From the NCBI RefSeq assembly GCF_013177695.1, contig NZ_WOEY01000090.1:56014-120013 (forward strand): a stretch of DNA of 64,000 nt. Direction: 5' to 3'. Made by a program: the position numbers and the translations under genes. Under the pieces are notes generated by a model. The model ran no database searches. It was given only the letters and a program-made list of their open reading frames with translations, and was not told the DNA's origin. The DNA comes from Paraburkholderia solitsugae (GTDB lineage Bacteria > Pseudomonadota > Gammaproteobacteria > Burkholderiales > Burkholderiaceae). Of this stretch, positions 52,118 through 61,190 are shown one piece after another (the stretch's first letter is position 1; every line of letters begins with the position of its first letter).

Positions 52118-53068
52118 ATGCTAAGCCGAACCGCCGATCACCTCTTCTGGATGGCCCGCTACATGGAGCGCGCGGAGAACACCGCCCGCATGCTCGACAT
52201 CAACCTGAAGGCCTTGCTGTTGCCGCAGACGCCCGAACAGGAGGCGCGCGCGCAACGCTCGGTGCTGCGCATTTCCGAACTCGAAAGCGCGTTCGCGCAG
52301 CGCTACGATGAACCGACCCGCGAACATGTGCTCGATTTCATGGTGGCCGATGCGACCAATCCGTCGAGCATTCACTCGTGTTTGCAGGCCGCGCGCGAAA
52401 ACGCCCGCGCCGTGCGCGGCACCTTGACGACCGAATGGTGGGAAACCATCAACGACACCTGGCTCGAGTTCAACGAACGTTCCTCGGCCGGCCAGGCGGC
52501 GAGCAATCCGGGCGCGCTATTCGAGTGGGTGAAGTTCCGCTCGCACCTGTCGCGCGGCGTGACGATCGGCACGGCGTTGCAGGACGACGCATTCTTCTTC
52601 ACGCAGCTTGGCACCTTCCTCGAACGCGCCGACAACACCGCGCGGATTCTCGACGTGCGTTTTGCCGACGTCGAGCCGAATTCACGCGATGCCGCGCGCC
52701 AGCTCGAAGACTTCTACTACTGGACTTCGATTCTCAGTTCGGTGTCGGCGCTGGAGATTTATCGCAAGGTGTATCGCGATGTCGTCACGCCGGCGCGGGT
52801 GGTCGAATTGATGATCCTGAACCAGCAGATGCCGCGCTCGCTGCTCGCGTCGCTCGAAGGCGTCTGCACGAATCTGGCGATGCTGCGCACGTCCGGCTCG
52901 AACCAGTGCGAGCGGTTTGCCGGCAAGCTGCGCGCCGAGCTGGTGTACTCCGACATCCGGCAGATTTTCGAAGCCGGCCTGCACGCCTATCTGACGCAGT
53001 TCCTTGCTCGCGTGTTCGAGCTCGGCAATCTGGTTGCGCGTACCTATCTGATGTTGCCAGTCGCCTGA
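52118..53068 (+). CDS. Alpha-E domain protein
   Basis: Protein of 316 residues, all helical in appearance. The start MLSRTADHLFWMARYMERAENTARMLD is the hallmark of the alpha-E (DUF403) family, and the same ERADNTARILDVRF motif recurs near residue 170. It has no known catalytic activity; in genomes it nearly always lies beside the circularly permuted ATP-grasp and a transglutaminase-like protein. The following gene starts 12 bases later. Confidence 0.9.
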   Translation: MLSRTADHLFWMARYMERAENTARMLDINLKALLLPQTPEQEARAQRSVLRISELESAFAQRYDEPTREHVLDFMVADATNPSSIHSCLQAARENARAVRGTLTTEWWETINDTWLEFNERSSAGQAASNPGALFEWVKFRSHLSRGVTIGTALQDDAFFFTQLGTFLERADNTARILDVRFADVEPNSRDAARQLEDFYYWTSILSSVSALEIYRKVYRDVVTPARVVELMILNQQMPRSLLASLEGVCTNLAMLRTSGSNQCERFAGKLRAELVYSDIRQIFEAGLHAYLTQFLARVFELGNLVARTYLMLPVA

Positions 53069-53080
53069 CGGAGTTTTTCT

Positions 53081-53881
53081 ATGTACCTGACGATCCGCCA
53101 CGACACGTCCTATCGTTACGAAGCGACTGTCCATTATTCGATCCAGCAACTGCGTCTGACGCCGGCAAGCGGCGCCTCGCAAGTGGTGCGGCGCTGGAGC
53201 ATCGATGCGCCCGGCAAGCTCGACGCTACTTTCGACGCCTACGGCAATGTGCTGCATACGCTCGTGATCAACAAGCCGCATGGCGAGATCCGTCTGCATG
53301 TAGCGGGCGAAGTCGACACGATCCCGCTGAGCGACGGCCGGTTACCCGACGCCGTCGGCCCGATTCCGCTCGAGCATTTCACCTGCTCGACGCGTCTCAC
53401 CGAGGCTGATGCGGCGATCCGCGAGCTGGCCGAATCGGTGCCGAGCCTCGCGAGCTCGAGCAATCTGATCGCGTTGTCCGAACAGATCCTGCAGCGCGTG
53501 AAGTACAACCCCGGCATCACCGAAGTCACCAGCACAGCTGCCCAGGCACTCGCGCTCGGCAACGGCGTGTGCCAGGACCATGCGCATCTGATGCTGGCCT
53601 GCTGCCGCGCGCGCGGCATTCCGGCGCGTTATGTGAGCGGCTACATCGAACCCGGCGATGTCGAGCACGGAGCGAGCCACGCATGGGTCGACGTGTGGCT
53701 CGACGGCAAGGGCTGGATTTCCATCGACGTCACGCACGCCGCGTTTGCCAGCGAGATCTACTGCCGGCTCGCCGTGGCGCGCGACTACGAAGCCGCCGCA
53801 CCGGTGCGCGGGCGGCGTATCGGCGGGCTGGAAGAGCAGTTGAAGGTGTCCGTCACGGTCAGTGGGCAACTGTCGCAATAG
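53081..53881 (+). CDS. Transglutaminase-like cysteine protease
   Basis: Protein of 266 residues. An N-terminal beta domain (residues 1-110, MYLTIRHDTSYRYEATVHYS) precedes the transglutaminase-like core. The catalytic triad is visible: Cys in NGVCQDHAHLML near residue 165, His in ASHAWVDVWL near 203 and Asp in ISIDVTH near 218. No signal peptide, so it should act in the cytosol. Bacterial members are thought to cleave or rearrange isopeptide-type bonds. It is part of the Anbu cluster. Confidence 0.9.
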   Translation: MYLTIRHDTSYRYEATVHYSIQQLRLTPASGASQVVRRWSIDAPGKLDATFDAYGNVLHTLVINKPHGEIRLHVAGEVDTIPLSDGRLPDAVGPIPLEHFTCSTRLTEADAAIRELAESVPSLASSSNLIALSEQILQRVKYNPGITEVTSTAAQALALGNGVCQDHAHLMLACCRARGIPARYVSGYIEPGDVEHGASHAWVDVWLDGKGWISIDVTHAAFASEIYCRLAVARDYEAAAPVRGRRIGGLEEQLKVSVTVSGQLSQ

Positions 53882-54092
53882 CGGCCGCTGGGAGGAGGCC
53901 AATGGGTTGTCAGGGCCGCCTTGACGGGCGCATTGCAGGGCCGCTTGCCGGCAGCCATGGCAAGGGCTTGAATGAGCGTCAGCCCGCATAGCTATTCAGA
54001 TTAGGCCCGCGTCCGCCGTAATACGGAGAAAGGCGCATGCGGGCCGCATTACAATAGCGACGTTCTGTCGTTTTTTGCGGGTACTTTTCCTT

Positions 54093-54965
54093 ATGACTTA
54101 CTGTGTAGCGATGTCCGTCGACGACGGGCTCGTGTTCCTGTCGGACACGCGCACCAACGCGGGCGTCGATCACATCAGCACCGCGCGCAAGATGTCGGTG
54201 TTCGAGCTGCCGGGCGAACGCATACTGGTGCTGCTGGGCGCCGGCAATCTGTCGCTCACGCAAGCGGTGCTGCACGAGCTGTCCGAGCCCGCCGATCCCT
54301 CGCAGCCCACGCTCTGGAATGCGCCCACCATGGCTGACGCGGCTCGCGTGATCGGCCGCGCGGTGCGCGGCGTGCATCAGCGCGAAGCGGAGGCGTTGCA
54401 GGAATTCGGCATCGACTTCAATTGCAGCTTCATTCTCGGCGGCCAGATCGCGGGCAACCGGCCGCATCTGTTCATGATCTACGCGGCGGGGAATTTCATC
54501 GAAGCGTCGGCCGTGAATCCGTATTTCCAGATCGGCGAGGCCAAGTATGGCAAGCCGATCATCGATCGCGTGCTGACGCCGTCCACGCCGCTCGACGAAG
54601 CGGCCAAGTGCGCGCTGATTTCGATGGATTCGACGCTGCGTTCGAATCTGTCGGTCGGACTGCCGTTGGATCTGCTGGTGTACGAGAAAGATTCGCTGCA
54701 CGTCACGCGCTTCGTCTCGATCGATCACGACAATGCGTACTTCGAGATGATTCACCGCACGTGGGGCGAGCGGCTGCGCCAGGTGTTCGGCGAGATTCCC
54801 GATCCTGACTGGCAGGATTCGCCCAATGTGCCGCTGCTGCAGCGCGAGCGTGCACTGGTGCTGCATCGCGCGCCGGTGGGGGCAGACGGCGTGGAGCATG
54901 AGCTCGATGCGAAGCCGGCGCAGACGTTGGCGCAGGCGGAGAAGGGCAAGGCCCAGCGGCGCTAG
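54093..54965 (+). CDS. anbu: Anbu, ancestral proteasome beta-type peptidase
   Basis: Protein of 290 residues. The start at 54093 gives MTYCVAMSVDDGLVFLSDTR; loss of the Met exposes Thr1, the proteasome-type nucleophile. Asp17 and Lys32 (near the usual Lys33) complete the catalytic set. The Ntn-hydrolase fold continues with LVLLGAGNLSLTQAV and FILGGQIAGNRPHLFMIYAAG. An upstream ATG at 54075 would mask the Thr and is less likely. It closes the ATP-grasp, alpha-E, transglutaminase group 211 bases after the last of these genes. Homologues form ring- or spiral-like assemblies; the target is unknown. Confidence 0.9.
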   Translation: MTYCVAMSVDDGLVFLSDTRTNAGVDHISTARKMSVFELPGERILVLLGAGNLSLTQAVLHELSEPADPSQPTLWNAPTMADAARVIGRAVRGVHQREAEALQEFGIDFNCSFILGGQIAGNRPHLFMIYAAGNFIEASAVNPYFQIGEAKYGKPIIDRVLTPSTPLDEAAKCALISMDSTLRSNLSVGLPLDLLVYEKDSLHVTRFVSIDHDNAYFEMIHRTWGERLRQVFGEIPDPDWQDSPNVPLLQRERALVLHRAPVGADGVEHELDAKPAQTLAQAEKGKAQRR

Positions 54966-55181
54966 GCAGTTCAGAGTCGGTCTCTGCGGCCGGGAGCATT
55001 ACATCAAGGTCGTCACGAGCCTGTTAAGGGCTTGCTGGCGGCCTTTTCTTTTACCTCACCGGTCAACTGATCACGATGGACGCGCAGTGCGCGCATGGCT
55101 GTCCGTCTATTCGCGGCGTGACCCGAACGGACCCGCCGTCGCCGCGAGCGACAAAGCCAGGGGATGCAAAACCTGGGGACG

Positions 55182-55220
55182 AAAAAAAAACCAGCCACAG
55201 GCTTATCACCCGTGGCTGGT
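55182..55220 (-). terminator. Intrinsic terminator of the porin gene
   Basis: On the minus strand a nine-base stem (55212-55220 with 55190-55198) with a 13-base loop is followed by a run of nine T (55182-55190). It lies 40 bases past the porin stop. Confidence 0.9.
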
Positions 55221-55259
55221 CTTCAACTGCGTGTCGCTTCAGCAGTCCGTCAAGTTTGA

Positions 55260-56408
55260 TTAGAACTTGTGGCGGATGCCCAGGCTGACGATTATTTGCG
55301 AGTTCGAGGCCGATTCGGCGTCGTAGTCGGCAACCGATGCCGTTGCGCCCGTGCCCGATGCCTTTTGATAGGCGCCGACCAGGTAGAGGTCCGTGCGCTT
55401 CGACAGGTTGTAGTCGCCGCCCAGCGAGATCTGGTTATACGAGGCTGACGGACCGTTGCCCGAACCGTGCGTGAACGTGTAGCCCAGACCCAGCAATGCT
55501 GCCGGCGTCAGTTGGTAGTTCACGAAGCCAGCGCCGACGTTGTAACGCTCGGTCGAGCTGAACGTCGAGAGGGCGTCCGGCTTGTACTGTGCGTTGCTGT
55601 AACGGATACCAGCCGTGACCGGGCCGATAACGTACTGGCCAGCAACCGAAGCGATACCGATCGACTTCGCCGATGCGAACGGTGCATTGATCGAGTTGAA
55701 CGTGCCGTCCGACGTCGCGTTCCAACCCTTCGGGTCGCCAGCTGCGCGAGCGGCCGCCGAGTTGGAGTTGTCCATGCGGATGTAGCCAGCAGCGACGCTG
55801 AACGGACCGTTCGCGTACGTTGCTGCGGCGGACCAGGTTTGACCTGCACCCGTCGAGCCTGCTACGCCGCCTAATGCGTACATTGCTTCGAACTGGAAGC
55901 CAGAGTACACGTTCGACGTGTACTTGACTGCGTTGTTCGTACGCGAGCTGTTGTCGTTGTTGTCAACGTCGCTCGGCGTCGTGAAGGTGGAACCGAAGTA
56001 GTTGTCTGCCGTCAGCGGCTGAACCAGGTCGACCACCGGGTCATACTGGCGGCCGAGGGTGACCGTACCGAACTGGTCGCTTTGCAGGCCAACAAAGGCC
56101 TGGCGGCCGAATTCGCGACCGCCTTGGTTCAGCTTGCCGCTGTTCGGGTCGAAACCGTTTTCCAACTGGAAGATAGCCTTCAGGCCACCGCCCAGATCTT
56201 CCGTGCCCTTCATGCCCCAGCGGCTGCCCTGCAGGTTGCCTGCGGCCATAGCGAAGGAACTCTTGTTGCTGCCCGAAACGTTGTTGTTGTTGATGTACTG
56301 GATCGAGTCATCGATCAGGCCGTAAAGGGTAACGCTGCTTTGAGCATGTGCTACGCCGGTGGCGCCGAGGAGCGCCAGCGAGAGGGTAGACAGGGCGATT
56401 CGTTTCAT
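55260..56408 (-). CDS. General (OmpC-type) trimeric porin
   Basis: Outer-membrane protein of 382 residues. The ATG at 56408 has GGAGA upstream and begins MKRIALSTLSLALLGATGVAHA, a signal peptide, then QSSVTLYGLIDDSIQYINNN, the typical start of betaproteobacterial porins. The barrel ends SLGIRHKF with terminal Phe. The constriction motif region GRQYDPVVDLVQPLTADN is visible near residue 120. It forms a diffusion channel for small solutes. A strong terminator follows, and a long AT-rich leader precedes it. Confidence 0.94.
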   Translation of the reverse strand: MKRIALSTLSLALLGATGVAHAQSSVTLYGLIDDSIQYINNNNVSGSNKSSFAMAAGNLQGSRWGMKGTEDLGGGLKAIFQLENGFDPNSGKLNQGGREFGRQAFVGLQSDQFGTVTLGRQYDPVVDLVQPLTADNYFGSTFTTPSDVDNNDNSSRTNNAVKYTSNVYSGFQFEAMYALGGVAGSTGAGQTWSAAATYANGPFSVAAGYIRMDNSNSAAARAAGDPKGWNATSDGTFNSINAPFASAKSIGIASVAGQYVIGPVTAGIRYSNAQYKPDALSTFSSTERYNVGAGFVNYQLTPAALLGLGYTFTHGSGNGPSASYNQISLGGDYNLSKRTDLYLVGAYQKASGTGATASVADYDAESASNSQIIVSLGIRHKF

Positions 56409-56799
56409 CCATTTCTCCACGCAGATGATTAGTTTGTCGTTGCGGAAAGGAGAATAGCTCACCGCCTCAACCGGCAAGAACTGGAAAAAAAAGAGTGTCG
56501 CCAAAAACCGACAAAACGTGCAAACCCTTGTATTTAAAGCCCGTTAACGATTATTGCTATTTCCGCAATATTCGTTCATTGATCGCACATTATTGTTGTT
56601 TTGTTAACAGTGAAGGCGTCGGTACCTGCAATTTAGACACTTGTTTGAATGGCGGTTGTAATTTAGTTGTCTAGCTGTCCTCGTCGTTCTGCAGCGTCCA
56701 TATAAAAACAGAGCCGCGTTTCGCTTGACTGGCGCGCTAGACAGAATTTATGCGTTGTGAGCGGGCGCCGCCCGCTTCAGTCTTCGCTCGTGACGGTCG
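56409..56799. promoter_or_regulatory. AT-rich upstream region of the porin gene
   Basis: Nearly 390 bases without a gene, clearly more AT-rich than the surroundings. It contains an inverted repeat ATTGC (56553-56557) and GCAAT (56565-56569) and TGTTAACA-type palindromes near 56603-56610. It should carry the porin promoter and regulator sites; no box was assigned with confidence. Confidence 0.5.
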
Positions 56800-58110
56800 T
56801 TATCGTCCGCCGTTGCGGCGCGCTACGGCAACGGCCGCTAGCCCGGCCGCCGCGGCAACCAGCACCGAGGTCCACGGATACCGTCTGACATAGCGATCGG
56901 CCGCGACGGCCCGGCGGCCCGCTTCGACCAGCGTGACAGCGGCAGCGTGTGTCGCCTGTGCTTCAGCAACGACAACGGTGCGGCCGATCTTGACCGCGGT
57001 CGCCCGGGCTGAAGTCTTCTCTCGCCCTTGCTCTCGCGGTGAAGCCGATGCCGGCGCGTTCGCGGCAAGCGCCGCCGCTTCTGCCGTTCCGACGGCAGGC
57101 GCTAACCCCGCAGCAGGCGATTTGCGGTCTTCCACGCGAGGCAGCGCATCGGCCGATACCGTCGATGCCGCGAGCACCGAAGCGAGCTTGGCGCGGCTGC
57201 CGGGTGGCGACGCTTCCTGCATGCCCCATCCGCCGCGCGGATCGTGCATGCGCCCGCGCGCCGCCGAAAACTCCGCGCCGAGCAGGAGCACGACGGCCGA
57301 GAAGTACAGCCACATCAGCAGCACAGCCAGCGAGCCGGCCGCGCCGAACGAGCTCGCCATCCCGGCGTGCGCGATATACAGCGCGAACAGCTTCTTGCCC
57401 GCGGAGAACAGCACGGCCGCGACGATCCCTCCGACGAACGCATCGCGCCACTGCACCTTGGCGTCCGGCAGAAACTTCAGCAGACCGGCAAAGGCAAACG
57501 CCAGCACCAGCAAGCCGACGCCGAGTTGCAGCAGATTGCCGATCACCACATACGGCGAGTCGCCCCACAGCCACTTGCCGATGAACGTGATGACCGTATC
57601 GAGCACCAGCGAGACGATCAGCAGGAACGCGACGCCGAGCACCAGACCGAACGAAATCAGGCGCACGCGCACCAGCGCGATCACGCTCGACGAGCGCGGC
57701 CCCGTATACGGCCACACCAGGTTGAGTGCGCTATTGAGCGACGAGAAGGTCGCCGAGGCGCCGATCGCCAGCATCGTGAACGAAATAATCGCCGCGATGC
57801 CACCGGCGCTGCCGCTGTGATGGGCATTCTCGACGATGGTCTGCACGCCCGCGGCGGCCTGGTCGCCAAGCAGGCCGTGAATGTGGGTGAACAGTTCGCC
57901 GCGCGCGGCTTGAGCGCCAAAGAACCAGCCGGCCACGGCGATCACCATGACCAGCGTGGGCGCGAGTGAAAATGCCGCATAGAAGGCAATGCTGGCGGCC
58001 ATGGCCGCGCAGCGGTCGTCGGCAAACTGTTTGAATGCGCCGATTGCCCAATTGGCCTGCTTGCGCGCCACCAACTGGAGGTTCTCGGCGGAAAGCCTGT
58101 CGATGTCCAT
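56800..58110 (-). CDS. YihY/RNase BN-like inner-membrane protein with DUF883-like tail
   Basis: Protein of 436 residues. The start at 58110 (MDIDRLSAEN) has GAGAAA upstream. Residues 1-290 are the YihY/UPF0761 domain with six membrane segments (AAMAASIAFYAAFSLAPTLV, WFFGAQAARGEL, TFSSLNSALNLVW and others). Residues 290-375 are an Ala/Ser/Pro-rich linker. The last 60 residues, with a helical Ala-rich part and AADRYVRRYPWTSVLVAAAAG ahead of RRNGGR, resemble the membrane end of DUF883/ElaB proteins. This C-terminal extension is not found in the usual YihY protein of about 290 residues. Confidence 0.85.
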   Translation of the reverse strand: MDIDRLSAENLQLVARKQANWAIGAFKQFADDRCAAMAASIAFYAAFSLAPTLVMVIAVAGWFFGAQAARGELFTHIHGLLGDQAAAGVQTIVENAHHSGSAGGIAAIISFTMLAIGASATFSSLNSALNLVWPYTGPRSSSVIALVRVRLISFGLVLGVAFLLIVSLVLDTVITFIGKWLWGDSPYVVIGNLLQLGVGLLVLAFAFAGLLKFLPDAKVQWRDAFVGGIVAAVLFSAGKKLFALYIAHAGMASSFGAAGSLAVLLMWLYFSAVVLLLGAEFSAARGRMHDPRGGWGMQEASPPGSRAKLASVLAASTVSADALPRVEDRKSPAAGLAPAVGTAEAAALAANAPASASPREQGREKTSARATAVKIGRTVVVAEAQATHAAAVTLVEAGRRAVAADRYVRRYPWTSVLVAAAAGLAAVAVARRNGGR

Positions 58111-58296
58111 GGTCGTTTTTCTCAATGGGATACGGGCGCCGGATGCGCCGTGTGCGTGCCGTTGAGGTGGCCCGAGGTGGCCTTGATGCACTCCGCGCAT
58201 CGAGGCCTTTCGCAAACCTTGTGCCTGTCACTATAACAAGCGACAAGCGTTGTATGCGTGTGCCCGCGATACGTCGCACGCAGGTGTGCCGTTAGA

Positions 58297-58866
58297 ATGC
58301 CGATGGACCTTCACACTTTTATCACTATGCACTCGCACGAACTCGTAAAGCAGCTGGACGTCATTCCTGCCGAACAATTGAGCGCGAATTTGCCGGCACA
58401 TGTCGTCGAGCATTTGCCGGCCCAGGGCGTGACCGTGTTCGCCGTTAGCGACGACGCCTCGGACACCGCCGAATTCAGCGCGCGCTACGGCTTCGGCCTT
58501 GAAGATTGCGCCAACACGATCGTGGTCCGCTACAAGAAGGAGGGCGCCGAGCATTACGCGGCGCTGGTCTCGCTGGGTTCGCTGCGTCTGGACATCAATG
58601 GCGCGGTGAAGGCCGCGCTGGGCGCGCAGCGCCTTTCGTTCGCCAAACGGGAGGCCGCCGTGGAGCATAGCGGGATGGAGTTCGGCGGGATTACGGCCTT
58701 CGGTTTGCCGGCGGACTGGCGCATTCTCGTCGACGCCGCGGTCATGGAGCGTGCTCAGGTCGTGATGGGTGCAGGGGTGCGGGCGGCCAAGTTGTTGGTG
58801 GCGCCCGAGGTACTGCAGCAGTGGCCGCGCTGCGAAGTTGCCTCGCTTGCGCTGCCGGCCGAGTGA
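58297..58866 (+). CDS. YbaK/ProX-type aminoacyl-tRNA deacylase domain protein
   Basis: Protein of about 189 residues. The start is not certain (58297, 58303 or 58327 possible; no strong ribosome site). The YbaK fold is seen in ANTIVVRYKKEGAEHYAALV with the conserved catalytic-type Lys, and in AVEHSGMEFGGITAFGLP near residue 125, which carries the Gly-rich loop. Such proteins hydrolyse mischarged tRNA (Cys-tRNA-Pro or Ala-tRNA-Pro) or related substrates. The exact specificity cannot be given. Confidence 0.82.
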   Translation: MPMDLHTFITMHSHELVKQLDVIPAEQLSANLPAHVVEHLPAQGVTVFAVSDDASDTAEFSARYGFGLEDCANTIVVRYKKEGAEHYAALVSLGSLRLDINGAVKAALGAQRLSFAKREAAVEHSGMEFGGITAFGLPADWRILVDAAVMERAQVVMGAGVRAAKLLVAPEVLQQWPRCEVASLALPAE

Positions 58867-58976
58867 AGGTTTTGGGGCGCCGCCGCCCCGGCAAGCAGCA
58901 CCAATCGAGGTCAGCCCCGTAGGCCAACGCACCAAGGAAGGTGACAGCGGGACAGCGCGCTAACGGGCGCGCTTGC

Positions 58977-59567
58977 TCAGATCATCAGACGTGAGACTTT
59001 GGTGCCTTCGAGCGACACACCGGCCATTAGCCCGCCGTTCGTCAGCACAAACGCTTCGATCGGACTGGTGGCGGTCGAGGTATCGACCGCGCCGTTCGCG
59101 CCGACCTTCAGCACGGCGACCGTTGCATCGGCGCCTGCTGCCCATCCCTGGCTGCGCAGGAACGTGTCGAGTGCGTCTTGCGTCATGAACAGAAACACGA
59201 GCGCTTTGGACTGCGCGCCAATCTGCAAACCGAACGAGCCCGCGACGGTGCTGTAATAGCCCGCCGTGCGTCCGGCCACGCGCAACGCGCCTTCGCCGTA
59301 TTGCGCACCGACCCAGAAGCCCGCCGAAATCACCGACGGGAACACGAGCACACCGCGCGCCTTGTCGACCAGTTCACGCGAGCCGGTAACGTTCGCGTAG
59401 AGACGCGACAGGGTGGAATCGACCCCGGCGTTGATCGTGTCACGCTTGCTGGCGTTCTCCGAAGGCGACGCGCTCGAAGATGGCGACGTGGTCGTGCAGG
59501 CGGCGAGGCCAAAACCGGTCGTAGCCAAAGCTGCGCCAGTGGTCATGATGAATTGTCGTCTGCGCAT
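58977..59567 (-). CDS. SYLF-domain (YSC84/DUF500-like) lipoprotein
   Basis: Protein of 196 residues. The ATG at 59567 follows AAGGAG. The signal part MRRRQFIMTTGAALATTGFG ends with LAACTTTS, a lipobox with Cys at about residue 24; the paired Arg also resembles a Tat motif. The mature part is a SYLF domain (ARGVLVFPSVISAGFWVGAQYGEG, GSFGLQIGAQSKALVFLF). Bacterial members (BPSL1445-type) are exported and bind lipid; they are known immunoreactive proteins in Burkholderia. A GC-rich repeat lies just upstream. Confidence 0.88.
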   Translation of the reverse strand: MRRRQFIMTTGAALATTGFGLAACTTTSPSSSASPSENASKRDTINAGVDSTLSRLYANVTGSRELVDKARGVLVFPSVISAGFWVGAQYGEGALRVAGRTAGYYSTVAGSFGLQIGAQSKALVFLFMTQDALDTFLRSQGWAAGADATVAVLKVGANGAVDTSTATSPIEAFVLTNGGLMAGVSLEGTKVSRLMI

Positions 59568-59625
59568 GATCGTTCTCCTTGTGCGTAATGAGGGTTGCGT
59601 TTTCTTTTCGAACAGTGAGTGCCGT

Positions 59626-59690
59626 GACGCCGGTAGCCCGTACGCCGGCAAACCGGTGCGCCGGCCGCCGGTACGCCGGCCGCCCGTATG
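59626..59690. repeat. GC-rich tandem repeat upstream of the SYLF gene
   Basis: Four imperfect units of about 15 bases, each built round GTACGCCGG or GTGCGCCGG (for example GTACGCCGGCAAACC at 59640-59654). It lies 60 to 123 bases upstream of the SYLF start. Confidence 0.65.
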
Positions 59691-59801
59691 CTTGCTAACC
59701 AGCATTTAGCGTGCCTGACGCCACGGCTCGTGTGTGAGACAGCCGTGATGCGCGGACGTTCGCACAGGGGGCGCGGCGTTTAATGCCGCGCCCCCCAATC
59801 C

Positions 59802-61190
59802 CTATGCTGTCGGGCGGATATTCTGATTGTGGTGGAACAGGTTGTGCGGGTCGTAGCGGTACTTGACGGCGACGAGACGCTCATAGTTCGGTCCGTACGC
59901 ATCGGCCACCCGGCCGCCTTCCTCCTGCGTCATGAAGTTGACGTACACGCTGCCCAGCGCGAACGGAGCGGCCGCGGCGAAGAACGCGCGGGCCCAGGCG
60001 ATGCAGCGCTCGTCATCGCTCGCGTCGTCCCAACGGCCGTGCACGTTCATCGCGTACTGCGTGTTGCGGCTCGAATAGGCTGTGGCGTCGACCGGCACCC
60101 GGCAAGTCTGTGCGCCGATCTGCCCGAGGAAGATTTCGCATTGCGGCGACGGCAGCGTGCCGATCGCATCGAGCAGGGCATCGATGAGGCCGTCCGATAT
60201 TTTGTCGAGGTTGTGCGACTTCCAGTAGTTACGCGCGCCCGGCGTGAGCAGCGGATCGAACGCCTGTTGCCACATGACGTATGGCATTGGCCCAAGATGT
60301 TCGCCGACGGGTGTGCCGAAACCGCGCACAACCTCCACGACGGACGGGCCGTTTTCGACGGGGCCGGAGTAGCACATCGCGAATACGATCACCGGCTTGC
60401 CGTGTGCCTCGGGCGGCAGAAACGGCAGCGGGGGCGCAAGCCGCACCACAGGCCATACGCTCAACTCCTCCGGCATCTGTTCCACCGCCGTGCGGTACTG
60501 GAGCAGGGCACTCTTTGCCTGGTCGAGCGGCAGCACGACCAGGCCGCCGTACACGAGCGGCCCGACCGGATGAAGCGCGAACTCGAAGCGCGTTACGACG
60601 CCGAAATTGCCGCCGCCACCGCGAATCGCCCAGAACAGATCTGGATGGGAGTCGGCGCTCGCGTGGAGCAGTTCGCCGTCGGCAGTGACCACGTCCGCTG
60701 AAATCAGATTGTCGACGGTCATGCCGTATCTGCGGCTCAGCCAGCCGAACCCGCCACCGAGCGTCAGACCTGCCACGCCGGTGGTCGAGTTGATGCCGAG
60801 CGGGGTGGCAAGCCCGAACGCTTGCGCTTCGTGGTCGAAATCGCCGAGCGTCGCGCCGGGCTCGACATAGGCGCGCCGCGCTGCCGGATCGATCTGGACC
60901 GATTTCATCGATGACAGGTCGATCACGAGGCCGTCATCACACAGCGCGGTGCCGGCGATATTGTGGCCGCCGCCGCGCACCGCCAGCGGCAGATCGTTGT
61001 CGCGCGCGAACGCTACGCCGCGGCGCACGTCGGCCACGCCGGCGCAACGCAGGATCATCGCCGGATTCCGGTCGATCATCGCATTCCAGATGCTGCGGGC
61101 CTCATCGAAACCCGCGTCGCCGGGCAGCAGAAGCTGGCCTCGGGTCGCGGTTTTTAGTTCGTCGATGGCGCTACTGGACACACTAACCAT
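59802..61190 (-). CDS. FAD-linked oxidase of the berberine-bridge (BBE) family
   Basis: Protein of 462 residues with GGAGG ten bases before the ATG. The PCMH-type FAD domain shows VRGGGHNIAGTAL near residue 75 with the His that links FAD covalently, and LGGGFGWLSRRYGMTVDNL near residue 145. The C-terminal BBE motif is ALGSVYVNFM and NLFHHNQNIRP at the end. Only one covalent link is likely because the second Cys of bicovalent enzymes is not evident at the usual place. Oxidises an alcohol or amine substrate; substrate unknown. Confidence 0.9.
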   Translation of the reverse strand: MVSVSSSAIDELKTATRGQLLLPGDAGFDEARSIWNAMIDRNPAMILRCAGVADVRRGVAFARDNDLPLAVRGGGHNIAGTALCDDGLVIDLSSMKSVQIDPAARRAYVEPGATLGDFDHEAQAFGLATPLGINSTTGVAGLTLGGGFGWLSRRYGMTVDNLISADVVTADGELLHASADSHPDLFWAIRGGGGNFGVVTRFEFALHPVGPLVYGGLVVLPLDQAKSALLQYRTAVEQMPEELSVWPVVRLAPPLPFLPPEAHGKPVIVFAMCYSGPVENGPSVVEVVRGFGTPVGEHLGPMPYVMWQQAFDPLLTPGARNYWKSHNLDKISDGLIDALLDAIGTLPSPQCEIFLGQIGAQTCRVPVDATAYSSRNTQYAMNVHGRWDDASDDERCIAWARAFFAAAAPFALGSVYVNFMTQEEGGRVADAYGPNYERLVAVKYRYDPHNLFHHNQNIRPTA

